Shown: positions 42,497 to 50,591 of the stretch, piece after piece
Numbering within the stretch: position 1 is the stretch's first letter
Layout of the letters: each line of letters starts with the position of its first letter
Origin: an uncultured Eubacteriales bacterium
GTDB lineage: Bacteria > Bacillota > Clostridia > Oscillospirales > Acutalibacteraceae
Direction: 5' to 3'
Length of the DNA: 64,000 nucleotides
Assembly: GCA_934454655.1 (NCBI GenBank)
Contig: CAKSFK010000008.1
Location: forward strand, 4,763 to 68,762
Notes under the pieces: generated by a model
The model's database searches: none
Told to the model about the DNA's origin: nothing
The model's input: only the letters and a program-made list of their open reading frames with translations
Translations under genes and position numbers: made by a program

Positions 42497-43407
42497 TTTT
42501 CCGCACCCCCCGTAAGCTTCCTGCCCGTGACGGCAAGAAAAACATCATCCATTTTTCCTTTGGTTATCTCGTAATCAACAAATACCTCGGGATATTTCAC
42601 GATAAGCCTTGTCGCCGCCGCCGTATCGGGAAGCGAAACTTTAAACGCTCCGTGAACCGCCTCGTAAGGCGCGCCGAGCTTTTTGATCTCGTCCTCGGTT
42701 TTGCCGTAAACGGTTATATAGTCCCCCGTGTATCTGTTTTTAAGCTCAAGCGGCGTACCCTCGGCGGCAATCTCGCCGCGGTCGAGAATTATCACGTAAT
42801 CCGCGTCCGCCGCCTCTTCCATATAATGCGTGGTTAGGAACACCGTAAGATTTTCCTCGCGGCGCAGCTTTGCCACCACCTGCCACAAAAGATTTCTGGT
42901 CTGCGGGTCAAGCCCCGTAGTCGGCTCGTCCAGCACCAATATCCTCGGGCGGTTGAGCAGCGCCCTCGCAATATCTATCCGCCTGCGCTGACCGCCCGAA
43001 AGCTTGCCGACGGGGCGTTTCAGCAGATCGCCGAAATCAAGCACCTCGGCGAGTTCGCCGAGCCGTTTTTTAAACGCCGCTCCCGTTATGCCGTAAAGCG
43101 CGGCGCGGCTTTGCAGATTATCGCGCACCGACAGGTCCTTATCCAGCACCGAGTTTTGAAAAACTATTCCGAGATTTTGCTTTACCGAGCCTGTACCCTT
43201 ATCAAGGTCGGCGCCGCACACGGTCACCTTTCCGCCGTCCTTGCCGAGCTGACCGCAAAGAATGTTAATGGTTGTTGATTTGCCTGCGCCGTTAACTCCC
43301 AAAAAGGCAAACAGTTCGCCCTCTTTAACCTTAAAGCTTAAATTCTTAACAGCCTTGACATCGCCGAAGCTTTTTTTCAAGCCCTCAATTTCAATCAGGT
43401 TTCCCAT
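42493..43407 (-). CDS. ABC-2 type exporter ATPase (DrrA-like)
   Basis: A 304-aa ATPase. Walker A GVNGAGKST, signature LSGGQRRRIDIARALL, Walker B ILVLDEPTTGLDP, H-loop TTHYMEEA. The long C-terminal domain after residue 215 is usual in DrrA/CcmA-type exporters. The ATG at 43407 follows GGGGA; an upstream frame to 43500 has no family similarity. Its stop overlaps the permease start (ATGA). Confidence 0.93.
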   Translation of the reverse strand: MGNLIEIEGLKKSFGDVKAVKNLSFKVKEGELFAFLGVNGAGKSTTINILCGQLGKDGGKVTVCGADLDKGTGSVKQNLGIVFQNSVLDKDLSVRDNLQSRAALYGITGAAFKKRLGELAEVLDFGDLLKRPVGKLSGGQRRRIDIARALLNRPRILVLDEPTTGLDPQTRNLLWQVVAKLRREENLTVFLTTHYMEEAADADYVIILDRGEIAAEGTPLELKNRYTGDYITVYGKTEDEIKKLGAPYEAVHGAFKVSLPDTAAATRLIVKYPEVFVDYEITKGKMDDVFLAVTGRKLTGGAEK

Positions 43408-43508
43408 ACTTTTTTCCCCATTTTTAAAATATACTGTTTCTGTTATAACCGCCGCTCGGCAAATACTCTTTACACGACGGCGCGTTTGGTGTATAATCAA
43501 TTTGAGCG

Positions 43509-44222
43509 TTATTCAAATAATTCCGCAAGGGAACGGCTGTCCGCCATAGAAACGTAATCGTCCGCCGTGACGATAATGTGGTCGGCAAGTCTTATGCCTA
43601 TATTATCGAGAGCGGCTTTAATGCGCCTTGTCATATCAATGTCACTGGGACTCGGCAGTGCAAATCCGTCCGGGTGGTTGTGCGCTATTACAACCGTTAC
43701 CGCGTGGTGCAGAAGCGCATTTTCAACAATATTTCTTACAGATACGTTGACCTCGGTTTCGCTCCCCTCGTCTATGGTATCACAGCCGGTCATTTTATTT
43801 TGCGCGTTAAAGGACGCCACGGTGAACGTTTCCTTTGTAAGACCAAGACACTTCACCTGTAAATATCTGCAAAGTTGGTTTTTGGATGCGTCAAGGTCGG
43901 GCAGACGGGATATTTTCGCCTTATCTGTAAGGTAGGCGCGCGAAACAGGCATAAAAAGTTTGAAAAGCGCCGCTGTGTGCGGACCTACTCCCTCAACCTT
44001 TTCAAGATACTCAAACGGTGCGTCAATTATTCCCGAAAGCGAACCGAAGCGTTCAAGCAATCTGTGCGCCACCTCGTTTGTATCCTTTCTCGGAATACTG
44101 AAAAATAAAATCATCTCCACAATTTTGTGCGGCGGCGTATCCTCGTTAAAACCGTTTTTCAGAAATTCAACTCTTACCCTCTTTCGGTGTCCCTTGTGGA
44201 TATCTTTTCCATCCTTTGCCAT
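43509..44222 (-). CDS. radC: RadC family JAB-domain protein
   Basis: A 237-aa RadC-like protein. An N-terminal helix-hairpin-helix region (about residues 45-95, VEGVGPHTAALFKLF) is followed by a JAB/MPN-type metallo-domain with the HxH...D metal set in AHNHPDGFALPSPSDID. Despite its name, a DNA repair role for the family is not established. It has its own promoter and is divergent from the pseudouridine synthase gene. Confidence 0.93.
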   Translation of the reverse strand: MAKDGKDIHKGHRKRVRVEFLKNGFNEDTPPHKIVEMILFFSIPRKDTNEVAHRLLERFGSLSGIIDAPFEYLEKVEGVGPHTAALFKLFMPVSRAYLTDKAKISRLPDLDASKNQLCRYLQVKCLGLTKETFTVASFNAQNKMTGCDTIDEGSETEVNVSVRNIVENALLHHAVTVVIAHNHPDGFALPSPSDIDMTRRIKAALDNIGIRLADHIIVTADDYVSMADSRSLAELFE

Positions 44223-44255
44223 AGAAATCGCCTTTCAATTATAGAACTTACCTGT

Positions 44256-44284
44256 ATTATAGTACAACGCGAGCACATTTTCAA
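44256..44284 (-). promoter_or_regulatory. Sigma-A promoter of radC
   Basis: Minus strand -35 TTGAAA (44279-44284), 17-bp spacer, -10 TATAAT (44256-44261), about 30 bp before the start codon. Confidence 0.75.
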
Positions 44285-44322
44285 GAGGGCAGGTATTAAA
44301 AAACCAACCTGCGGAGGCACAT

Positions 44323-45324
44323 ATGAAATCCTTTACTGTTACTAAAAACGACGCTTCAAAGCGCCTTGATAAGTTTATAGCGCAGAACTGTCCCGCTCTG
44401 CCGACGGCGCTTATGTTCAAGTATATAAGGCTTAAAAGAATAAAGGTAAACGGCAAGCGCGCGGAAATCGGTACCCGCCTTTGCGCCGGTGATACGGTTG
44501 AGGCTTATATAAACGACGAGTTTTTTACTCCCCGCGCGCCGAAGTACGACTTTCTTTCCGCCCCGACGAGCCTTAATATCGTCTATGAGGACGAAAATAT
44601 CCTGCTTGCCGACAAAAAGCAGGGGCTTCTTGTTCACCCCGATAAAAACGAATACGGCGATACCCTTATTGCGCGCATACAGCATTATCTTTACGATAAG
44701 GGCGAATACGACCCCGAAAACGAAAACAGCTTTCGCCCCGCGCTTGCAAACCGCATAGACCGCAACACGGGCGGCATTGTTATTGCCGCGAAAAACGCCG
44801 AGGCGCTGAGGATACTGTGCGAAAAAATAAAGAACCGCGAGGTTGAGAAAAAATATCTTGCCGTTATTCACGGCGTACCCGAAAAAAAGACGGCTTTGCT
44901 TAGCGGGTATCTTGAAAAGAACAGCGACAAAAACAAGGTCTATTTGAAAAACGCCAAAACCGACGGCGCGCTTACAATAAAAACGCGGTACACCGTGCTT
45001 GAAAGCAAAAACGGGCTGTCGCTTATCGAGGTGGACCTGCTGACGGGCAGAACGCACCAGATAAGGGCGCATATGGCGTCGATAGGTCATCCGCTTTTGG
45101 GCGATGGCAAGTACGGAAAGCTCGCGTCGGACAAAAAGCTGGGCTTTAACAAACAGGCGCTTTACTCTTATAAGCTTAAATTCAATTTTACCGAGGACGC
45201 AGGCCGCTTAAATTACCTTAACGGCAAGGAATTCACGGTGAAAGAGGTTTGGTTTGCCGAAAAGCTTTTCGGCAGAGGCGTATCGGAATCGGAGTATTCT
45301 AGCTTGCCCGGTGTGACAGGTTGA
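44323..45324 (+). CDS. RluA family RNA pseudouridine synthase
   Basis: Isomerises uridine to pseudouridine in rRNA or tRNA. 333 aa. An N-terminal S4 RNA-binding domain (residues 12-75, LMFKYIRLKRIKVNGKRAE) precedes the catalytic domain with active-site Asp in ANRIDRNTGGIVIAAK, replacing the commoner HRLDRxTSG, and the downstream LLTGRTHQIRAHMASIGHPL (20 residues). Target site cannot be assigned (RluC/RluD-like). A strong terminator follows. Confidence 0.94.
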   Translation: MKSFTVTKNDASKRLDKFIAQNCPALPTALMFKYIRLKRIKVNGKRAEIGTRLCAGDTVEAYINDEFFTPRAPKYDFLSAPTSLNIVYEDENILLADKKQGLLVHPDKNEYGDTLIARIQHYLYDKGEYDPENENSFRPALANRIDRNTGGIVIAAKNAEALRILCEKIKNREVEKKYLAVIHGVPEKKTALLSGYLEKNSDKNKVYLKNAKTDGALTIKTRYTVLESKNGLSLIEVDLLTGRTHQIRAHMASIGHPLLGDGKYGKLASDKKLGFNKQALYSYKLKFNFTEDAGRLNYLNGKEFTVKEVWFAEKLFGRGVSESEYSSLPGVTG

Positions 45325-45331
45325 CCAAAAA

Positions 45332-45370
45332 GTGAAAGAGAGCCGTTAAAAACGGCTCTCTTTCACTTTT
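45332..45370 (+). terminator. Terminator after the pseudouridine synthase gene
   Basis: A perfect 16-bp stem (45332-45347 with 45351-45366), loop AAA, followed by TTTT. The next 230 bp up to 45600 hold no gene that I can see. Confidence 0.88.
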
Positions 45371-45600
45371 AAGGGGTTTGAGGAGAGAACTTCTCTTTAA
45401 TTCAAAGAGAAAGTATACCATCAAGGGTGCGGCTCCCTTTTCGGTACGATTATATAATAAATCATAATTTTTTCATTTCTGTGAACTGAATTTAAACTTT
45501 CAGGGAATAGATTATGTATATAATGACAATAATAATATCAGTCTTTGGGCGATAACAATTTTTCAAAAAAACGGCATATATTTGAAGGGAAAGAATTATA

Positions 45601-46302
45601 ATGAAATATTCCGAATATCATTCAAAAAAAAGATTTAAGGGCGGTGCGGCTTTTTATGCGGTCATAGCCTGCTGTCTGCTTGCACTCGGCGGCGCTTCTT
45701 GGTTTGCCGCTTCCAGAATAAGCCGCAGGGATACGGGCGGCGGCAATTCGGGCAGTGAGCAGTCAGATGTTATTTCGGCTCCGTCGATAAGCAGTACCGA
45801 ACCGTCGGGCAAAGCGGGGCAGACGGCAGAAAACGTTTCAAGCGAGCCGTACAGCAGCGCCCAGTCCTCTCAAGAGGCGGAGGAAACAAAAAAACCTACG
45901 GTATTTACACTTCCCGTTCAGGGCGAAATTATAAAAAAATACAGCGAAAGCGAGCTTTTGTATTCCGCAACCTACGGAGATATGCGTGTGCACCACGGCA
46001 TTGATATTGCCTGCGAGGACTCAACCGCCGTTTCCGCCGCGGCAGACGGCAAGGTAGTTTCGGTAGAGGACACCGCCTTTTTCGGAACGGTGGTTACAAT
46101 TGACCACGGCGACGGAATAACCGCAAAATACTCGGCGCTTAAGGATATTAAGGTCAAGGCGGGCGACGGCGTGACCGCAGGGGATATAATCGGGGCGGTG
46201 ACGGCGGTTCCCGACGAATGTGCCGACCAGAGCCACCTGCACCTGGAGGTTCAGAAAAACGGACACGACGCCGACCCTGTTAAGACTCTGGGACTTAAGT
46301 AA
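45601..46302 (+). CDS. spoIIQ: M23 family metallopeptidase, SpoIIQ-like
   Basis: A 233-aa protein with an N-terminal cytosolic stretch, one membrane segment (about residues 16-37), a Ser/Glu/Gln-rich linker (40-97) and a LytM/M23 domain. Metal ligands appear intact: HHGID (about residue 131) and HLHLEV (about 212). The layout and length match SpoIIQ of Clostridia, which bridges mother cell and forespore during engulfment through SpoIIIAH; clostridial forms, unlike the Bacillus one, can keep the zinc site. The germination operon downstream supports a sporulation role. A general M23 endopeptidase is the alternative. Confidence 0.78.
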   Translation: MKYSEYHSKKRFKGGAAFYAVIACCLLALGGASWFAASRISRRDTGGGNSGSEQSDVISAPSISSTEPSGKAGQTAENVSSEPYSSAQSSQEAEETKKPTVFTLPVQGEIIKKYSESELLYSATYGDMRVHHGIDIACEDSTAVSAAADGKVVSVEDTAFFGTVVTIDHGDGITAKYSALKDIKVKAGDGVTAGDIIGAVTAVPDECADQSHLHLEVQKNGHDADPVKTLGLK

Positions 46303-46369
46303 GCCCGGCGCGGCGGATTTATATCCTGCCCCCGTGAGGTTTATATCTCACTCGTCTAGGGGCAAATAA

Positions 46370-46403
46370 TGTGTCCTCGGTAAAATGCGGGGACACATTT
46401 TTT
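46370..46403 (+). terminator. Terminator between spoIIQ-like gene and ger operon
   Basis: A 7-bp stem TGTGTCC/GGACACA (46370-46376 with 46391-46397) followed by six T. Just before it, at 46327-46364, a second structure pairs TGCCCC with GGGGCA around GTGAG/CTCAC. Confidence 0.8.
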
Positions 46404-46427
46404 AATTGATATTAAGGGGTGAGGGTG

Positions 46428-47912
46428 TTGTCCGGACAATCGGAGGATTACAGTCTTGTTGAAATAAGCGGAGAGCTTGATAAGGATATTAAGCTTATAA
46501 AAAATATATTTAAAAAAGAGGCAACTCTCCGTATGAAAAAAATAAACGCGCGCGCCGAAAATACAGTCTGCGCCGCATTTTACCTTGACGGAATGGCAAG
46601 CACCCGGCTTGTTAACGAATCGGTTGTAAAGCCGCTGCTGCTTGTAAACGGCATCGGCGACAGCATTTCGCAGGTTCTTAAGGAGCAGGTGCTTTTTGCG
46701 GGCGAATGCAAGGCGGTAACCTCTGTGGCGGATATGCTCCGAGCGGTGCTTTACGGGGACACCCTCTTATTGATTTCGGGAAGCCGCGATGCGCTTGTTA
46801 TAAACACAAAGGGTTGGCGCACAAGGGGAATAAGCGAACCCGAAAACGAGCGTGTGCTGCAAGGTCCGCGCGAAGGCTTTGACGAGGCGGCGCTTTTAAA
46901 CCTTGCAATGGTAAGAAGAAGGCTTTTAACGCCCGACCTTTGCACCGAGGCGGTACGCATAGGCAGAAGGACCGAAACGTATGTGTTTATCTGCTATCTC
47001 GGCTCGCTTACAGACGAAAAAATGCTCAAAGAGCTTAAACGGCGGCTGAGCCTTATTGATATTGACGGTATACTTGATTCCAACTACATTACCGAGCAGA
47101 TAAGGGACTGCCCGGGTTCGCTTTTTAAAACCGCGGGTACAACCGAACGCCCCGACGTTGTGGCGGCAAGACTGCTTGAGGGCAGAATTGCGATTATTAC
47201 CGACGGCACGCCGGTTGCGGTAACCGTGCCGTATCTTTTTTCGGAGAACTTCCAGTCGGACGAGGATTATTATTTAAATTACACCGTGTCGTCCGTGGGC
47301 AGAATATTAAGGTATCTGTGCTTTTTTCTTGCGATAAGTATTCCCGCGGTGTTTATTGCCGCCGCGGCATATCACAGGGAGCTTTTGCCCACGTCGCTCG
47401 CGATTTCTCTTATGCAGTTAAGAGGCGGCGTGCCGTTTCCTGCGCTGACGGAGTGTATTATGCTTATTTTTATTTTTGAAATTTTGAAGGAAACAGGCAT
47501 AAGAATGGCGCAAAGTCTGGGACATGCGCTCAGCATCGTCGGGGGGCTTGTTGTGGGACAGGCGGCGGTTGAAGCCAGAATTATAAGCGCGCCCGTGCTT
47601 ATTGTGGTGGCGCTTTCGGGAATAGCGGGGCTCACTGTCCCAAGGCTTAAGGGAGCGGTGTTTTATTTAAGGCTTATTCTTGTTGTTTTGAGCGCGCTTT
47701 TTGGGCTGTACGGCTACATCACGGGTATTGCCGCCGTTATTATAAGCATACTCGATCTTAAGTCCTTCGGCGTAAGCAGCACGGTTTCGCTGTCGCGGCT
47801 TACCGCGCAGAGCCTAAAGGACAGCGTTGTGCGCGCTCCGTGGAGAAGAATGATTAAAAGACCGCTGTTTAACATTAATTCGGTGCGTATGAAACGGAAG
47901 GACAACAAATGA
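46428..47912 (+). CDS. gerKA: Spore germination protein, GerA family (A subunit)
   Basis: About 494 aa. A large soluble N-terminal region (residues 1-280, with EGRIAIITDGTPVAVTVPYL typical of GerA) is followed by a five- to six-helix membrane domain. GerA proteins form the oligomeric channel-like subunit of germinant receptors in the spore inner membrane. Near-cognate GTG (46425) and TTG (46428) codons lie after AAGGGG; TTG at 46428 fits the spacing best. First gene of a gerA-C-B set. The germinant cannot be inferred. Confidence 0.9.
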   Translation: MSGQSEDYSLVEISGELDKDIKLIKNIFKKEATLRMKKINARAENTVCAAFYLDGMASTRLVNESVVKPLLLVNGIGDSISQVLKEQVLFAGECKAVTSVADMLRAVLYGDTLLLISGSRDALVINTKGWRTRGISEPENERVLQGPREGFDEAALLNLAMVRRRLLTPDLCTEAVRIGRRTETYVFICYLGSLTDEKMLKELKRRLSLIDIDGILDSNYITEQIRDCPGSLFKTAGTTERPDVVAARLLEGRIAIITDGTPVAVTVPYLFSENFQSDEDYYLNYTVSSVGRILRYLCFFLAISIPAVFIAAAAYHRELLPTSLAISLMQLRGGVPFPALTECIMLIFIFEILKETGIRMAQSLGHALSIVGGLVVGQAAVEARIISAPVLIVVALSGIAGLTVPRLKGAVFYLRLILVVLSALFGLYGYITGIAAVIISILDLKSFGVSSTVSLSRLTAQSLKDSVVRAPWRRMIKRPLFNINSVRMKRKDNK

Positions 47913-48565
47913 AAAAATGCGTGTGCGCCGCCCTTTTGGTGTGCGCCCTTTTGTGCGGGTGCGGCGGAAATATAAAAAACGACAGGCGTTATATGGTTTC
48001 CGCGCTGGGTTTTGAAAGTGAAAACGGGCGCCTGAATGTTTTTGCCGAAATAATTATTATAAATTCCGAAAACCCCGACACCGAGCCCGAAGCGAAGGTT
48101 TTTAAGGGGAGCGGGAACACAACCGAAGAGGCGCTTGACGAAATTTCCGATTTGCTTACAAAGCCTATTTTGCTTGATCACTGCGGAGTGCTTGTAATAG
48201 GGCGGAGCATAACGCCGCACGCGCTTTCGGAAATATGCGATTACAGCTTTAAAGAAAACCGGATAACCCTTTCGGCGTATATGGTCAGCTCCGAAAACGC
48301 GGGCGAGCTTTTATCCTGCGAGCCGCAGTCCTCGGCGGCGGTGGGGTATGACATTATGGGGCTTATTGAGCAAACGCGTCAGCGCACGAAAAAGAACTGC
48401 CCCTGCCGTTATTTTGAGGTTGAAGCAAGGCGGGAGAGCGGCAAGAACCGCTTTGTTCTGCCTTCTTTAAGGGCGGAGAACGGCGGAATTAAGATTTGCG
48501 GATATTTCCGTTTTGAAAATGACGCCGCGGTGGGTTTCGACAAAACGGCGGAACCGCGGCAGTAG
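47909..48565 (+). CDS. gerKC: Ger(x)C family germination lipoprotein, shortened
   Basis: A 218-aa lipoprotein with signal peptide ending ALLCGC. The mature start RYMVSALGFESENGRLNVFA and KPILLDHCGVLVIGR match domain 1 of GerC proteins. Typical family members have about 360-400 residues and three domains; this one stops after domain 1 and part of domain 2, and the C-terminal domain is absent. The gap to gerB is only 27 bp, so there is no room for a separate missing part. It overlaps gerA by 4 bp. Confidence 0.82.
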   Translation: MKKCVCAALLVCALLCGCGGNIKNDRRYMVSALGFESENGRLNVFAEIIIINSENPDTEPEAKVFKGSGNTTEEALDEISDLLTKPILLDHCGVLVIGRSITPHALSEICDYSFKENRITLSAYMVSSENAGELLSCEPQSSAAVGYDIMGLIEQTRQRTKKNCPCRYFEVEARRESGKNRFVLPSLRAENGGIKICGYFRFENDAAVGFDKTAEPRQ

Positions 48566-48592
48566 CTTTATTTGCGGCAGGGGGGAAACCGT

Positions 48593-49459
48593 ATGACAGA
48601 TTCTACCGATTACAGCAGACACTATATTGCCTTAAGCGCGCTGTTCACACTCGGCGGCATTGGACTTGGTATGCCGTCGCAAAACTGCGGAGGATTTACC
48701 TTTCTCGGATTTACGGCGGCCGCCGCGTGCGCCGCAGTCATCTGTGCTGCCTCGGCGTTTGCGATGCATCTTTTCAGGGGTAAAAAAATAAATCCGCGGC
48801 TTTTTAAGGCTTTGCTTGCCGTTTTGTCGCTTGCCGCTTTCTACGAGGGCGCCGAAACACTTATTGACTTTATAAACTTTGCGGGAAAAATTCTTCTGCC
48901 CGAAACCCACCGATTTTTCATTGTCCTGCCGTTTACTGCGGCGGCGGTTTATCTTTCGTCGCGGGGCGAGGGGGTTATGTTTAAATTTTCGGTCATCTGC
49001 TTTGTGTTCACCGTTATATCGGTCGCAATTTTCTTTGCGCTTTCCGCAAAGGATTTTAACACCGACCTTTTAAAAACCGACGGTATGCCGGGAGGGACGG
49101 AGCTTATTGCCGAAACAAAACCGTGGTTTTCCCGCCTTGCCCTGCCTGCGGCAATAATACCGCTTATACCGTCCGTTTTCGGGGTAAACGCGCGCAAAAG
49201 AACTGCGGTTTACGGTTCGGTTCTCGGGCTTGCCGCCGCGGCGCTTTGCTTAGCCGAGGTGCTTCTGCTGTTCGGCACGGGGTTTGCCGCCCACCTTGAT
49301 TTTCCGCTTTGTGCCGCGGTCAGCACGGTTACGGTAGGTCCGCTTTTTACACGTATGGACGGTTTTGTTTACTGCCTTTACTTTGCGGTTTCGCTTATTA
49401 AGACCGCGGTTTGTGCAAAGCTTTGTTTTAACGCGGCAAAACTGCAAAGGAAAATTTAA
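48593..49459 (+). CDS. gerKB: Spore germination protein, GerB family (B subunit)
   Basis: A 288-aa polytopic membrane protein of the GerAB/ArcD/ProY (amino acid permease fold) class, with about eight to nine hydrophobic segments; full-length relatives have about 360 residues and ten helices, so it is short. It begins DYSRHYIALSALFTLGGIGL. GerB subunits sense the germinant. The ATG at 48593 has GGGGGGAAA upstream. With the shortened GerC it suggests a compact receptor or one in decay. Confidence 0.78.
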   Translation: MTDSTDYSRHYIALSALFTLGGIGLGMPSQNCGGFTFLGFTAAAACAAVICAASAFAMHLFRGKKINPRLFKALLAVLSLAAFYEGAETLIDFINFAGKILLPETHRFFIVLPFTAAAVYLSSRGEGVMFKFSVICFVFTVISVAIFFALSAKDFNTDLLKTDGMPGGTELIAETKPWFSRLALPAAIIPLIPSVFGVNARKRTAVYGSVLGLAAAALCLAEVLLLFGTGFAAHLDFPLCAAVSTVTVGPLFTRMDGFVYCLYFAVSLIKTAVCAKLCFNAAKLQRKI

Positions 49460-49495
49460 AGTGCCTTTATTATATGGTAAAGCCTTTTCCGACTA

Positions 49496-49557
49496 GGCAA
49501 GTGAGAATAATCCGAAAATTCGCCGTTTGGGGCGGGTTCGGATTATTCTCACTTGCC
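49496..49557. repeat. Family A palindromic element, simplest copy, with TA flanks
   Basis: A 62-bp palindrome starting GGCAAGTGAGAATAATCCG and ending in its complement. It is flanked by TA (49494-49495 and 49558-49559). The sequence on either side matches a continuous stretch at about 50448-50569 with a single TA at 50460-50461, so this copy interrupts what is intact there. Confidence 0.85.
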
Positions 49558-49667
49558 TACCCCTCAGTCACCTGCGGTGACAGCTCCCCTGACAAGGGGA
49601 GCCTTAGAATAGATTTATCAAAAAACAAAGCCCGTTGTTATCGGCTGAGCCGACAGCAACAGGCTTT
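49558..49667. repeat. 110-bp direct repeat, left copy
   Basis: Identical by eye to 50460-50569. The outer part is the GACAAGGGGAGCC end of family C; the inner part (49628-49667) is a long hairpin that, on the minus strand, is followed by GTTTTTT and so is an intrinsic terminator for the ribbon-helix-helix gene whose stop is at 49670. Confidence 0.85.
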
Positions 49668-49669
49668 AG

Positions 49670-49837
49670 TTAAATTTCAATTTTTCCGTGTTCTTCCTCA
49701 AAGTCCCTGACCCGTTTTTTGAGATACTGCTCTATTTCCTTGTTGGCACTGCGTCCCTCGGATTCGGCGATATAGCGGAATTTTTTAAATAAGTACCTGT
49801 CAACCCGCAAAGTATATCTCAAAAGCTTATCTTCCAT
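49670..49837 (-). CDS. Small Arc-like ribbon-helix-helix DNA-binding protein
   Basis: A 55-aa protein: MEDKLLRYTLRVDRYLFKKF starts it, giving a beta strand (LRYTLRVD) and two helices (YLFKKFRYIAESEGR and SANKEIEQYLKKRVRDFEEE), the Arc/MetJ ribbon-helix-helix layout. AAAGGATG precedes the ATG. It is divergent from the SLOG gene at 49953, and a palindrome CGGTAA-7-TTACCG (49856-49874) lies between its promoter and start codon, a likely operator for self-control. The stop codon sits 2 bp from a repeat carrying its terminator. Confidence 0.8.
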   Translation of the reverse strand: MEDKLLRYTLRVDRYLFKKFRYIAESEGRSANKEIEQYLKKRVRDFEEEHGKIEI

Positions 49838-49855
49838 AAAATTCATCCTTTTGTT

Positions 49856-49921
49856 CGGTAATTATCATTTACCGATAATTATAAAATATTTATTGAATTA
49901 AAACAAAAATGGTGGTATAAT
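49856..49921. promoter_or_regulatory. Divergent promoters and palindromic operator of the RHH/SLOG pair
   Basis: Plus strand: TTGAAT (49893-49898), 17 bp, TATAAT (49916-49921), toward the SLOG gene. Minus strand: TATAAT at 49878-49883 with TTGTTT 17 bp away, toward the RHH gene. The palindrome CGGTAA-7-TTACCG (49856-49874) sits just downstream of the minus -10. Confidence 0.7.
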
Positions 49922-49952
49922 GACATCATAATGACGCACAAAAGGTGATAAA

Positions 49953-50336
49953 ATGAAGATAGCGGTAATTGGTTCAAGGGGACTTACGGTAAGCAATTTG
50001 GAAAAATACCTGCCGAAAGAAACAACAGAGATAGTTTCGGGCGGAGCCGTGGGCATTGATACCTGTGCAAAGGAATATGCAATAAAGAATAACATAAAGC
50101 TTATCGAATTTTTGCCCGAGTATGAAAAATACGGTCGTTCGGCACCGCTTAGGCGCAATTTGTCTATAATTGATTATGCCGACTGTGTAATTGCGTTTTG
50201 GGACGGAAGGTCACACGGAACAAAGTTTGTTATTGACAATTGTAAGAAGAAAAATAAGAAGGTACGAGTTCTTATACCGAATGATAAAAGATTTTTGAAC
50301 CGAAAAAAATCCTGCACCGATAATGCCTCCCTCTGA
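49953..50336 (+). CDS. SLOG/DprA-like nucleotide-binding fold protein
   Basis: A 127-aa Rossmann-like protein. It begins MKIAVIGSRGLTVSNLEKYL and has SGGAVGIDTCAKEYA, the GGxxGxD phosphate loop of the SLOG superfamily (DprA, LOG, YpsA-related). A second conserved block is DYADCVIAFWDGRSHGTKFVIDN, shown here in part. SLOG proteins bind or process nucleotides and are frequent in defence and conflict systems; no specific role is known for this one. Its last residues and stop (ASL) come from a family C repeat starting at 50325. It is paired with a divergent RHH regulator. Confidence 0.82.
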   Translation: MKIAVIGSRGLTVSNLEKYLPKETTEIVSGGAVGIDTCAKEYAIKNNIKLIEFLPEYEKYGRSAPLRRNLSIIDYADCVIAFWDGRSHGTKFVIDNCKKKNKKVRVLIPNDKRFLNRKKSCTDNASL

Positions 50337-50505
50337 CAAGGGTGCGGGTGTCCGGTGGACGCCCCTGCTAAGCAGAAGCACCGACCGAGGCGGCAGCTGA
50401 GATGGTGGCACGGTTTGCCGCAGGCAAAGCCGGTGGTAGAGAACAAAGCTTTTCCCGACTACCCCTCAGTCACCTGCGGTGACAGCTCCCCTGACAAGGG
50501 GAGCC
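50325..50505. repeat. Palindromic repeat element, family C (181 bp)
   Basis: The left end GCCTCCCTCTGACAAGGG and the right end CCCCTGACAAGGGGAGCC are inverted. The first 110 bp closely resemble 7999-8100 near livJ. It supplies the stop codon of the SLOG gene. Confidence 0.8.
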
Positions 50506-50569
50506 TTAGAATAGATTTATCAAAAAACAAAGCCCGTTGTTATCGGCTGAGCCGACAGCAACAGGCTTT
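50460..50569. repeat. 110-bp direct repeat, right copy, with ispH terminator
   Basis: Identical by eye to 49558-49667. The hairpin at 50529-50569 is followed on the minus strand by GTTTTTT and ends the cmk-ispH transcript, whose stop codon is at 50592. Confidence 0.85.
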
Positions 50570-50591
50570 TATTAATTGAAGAAAGGGAATA

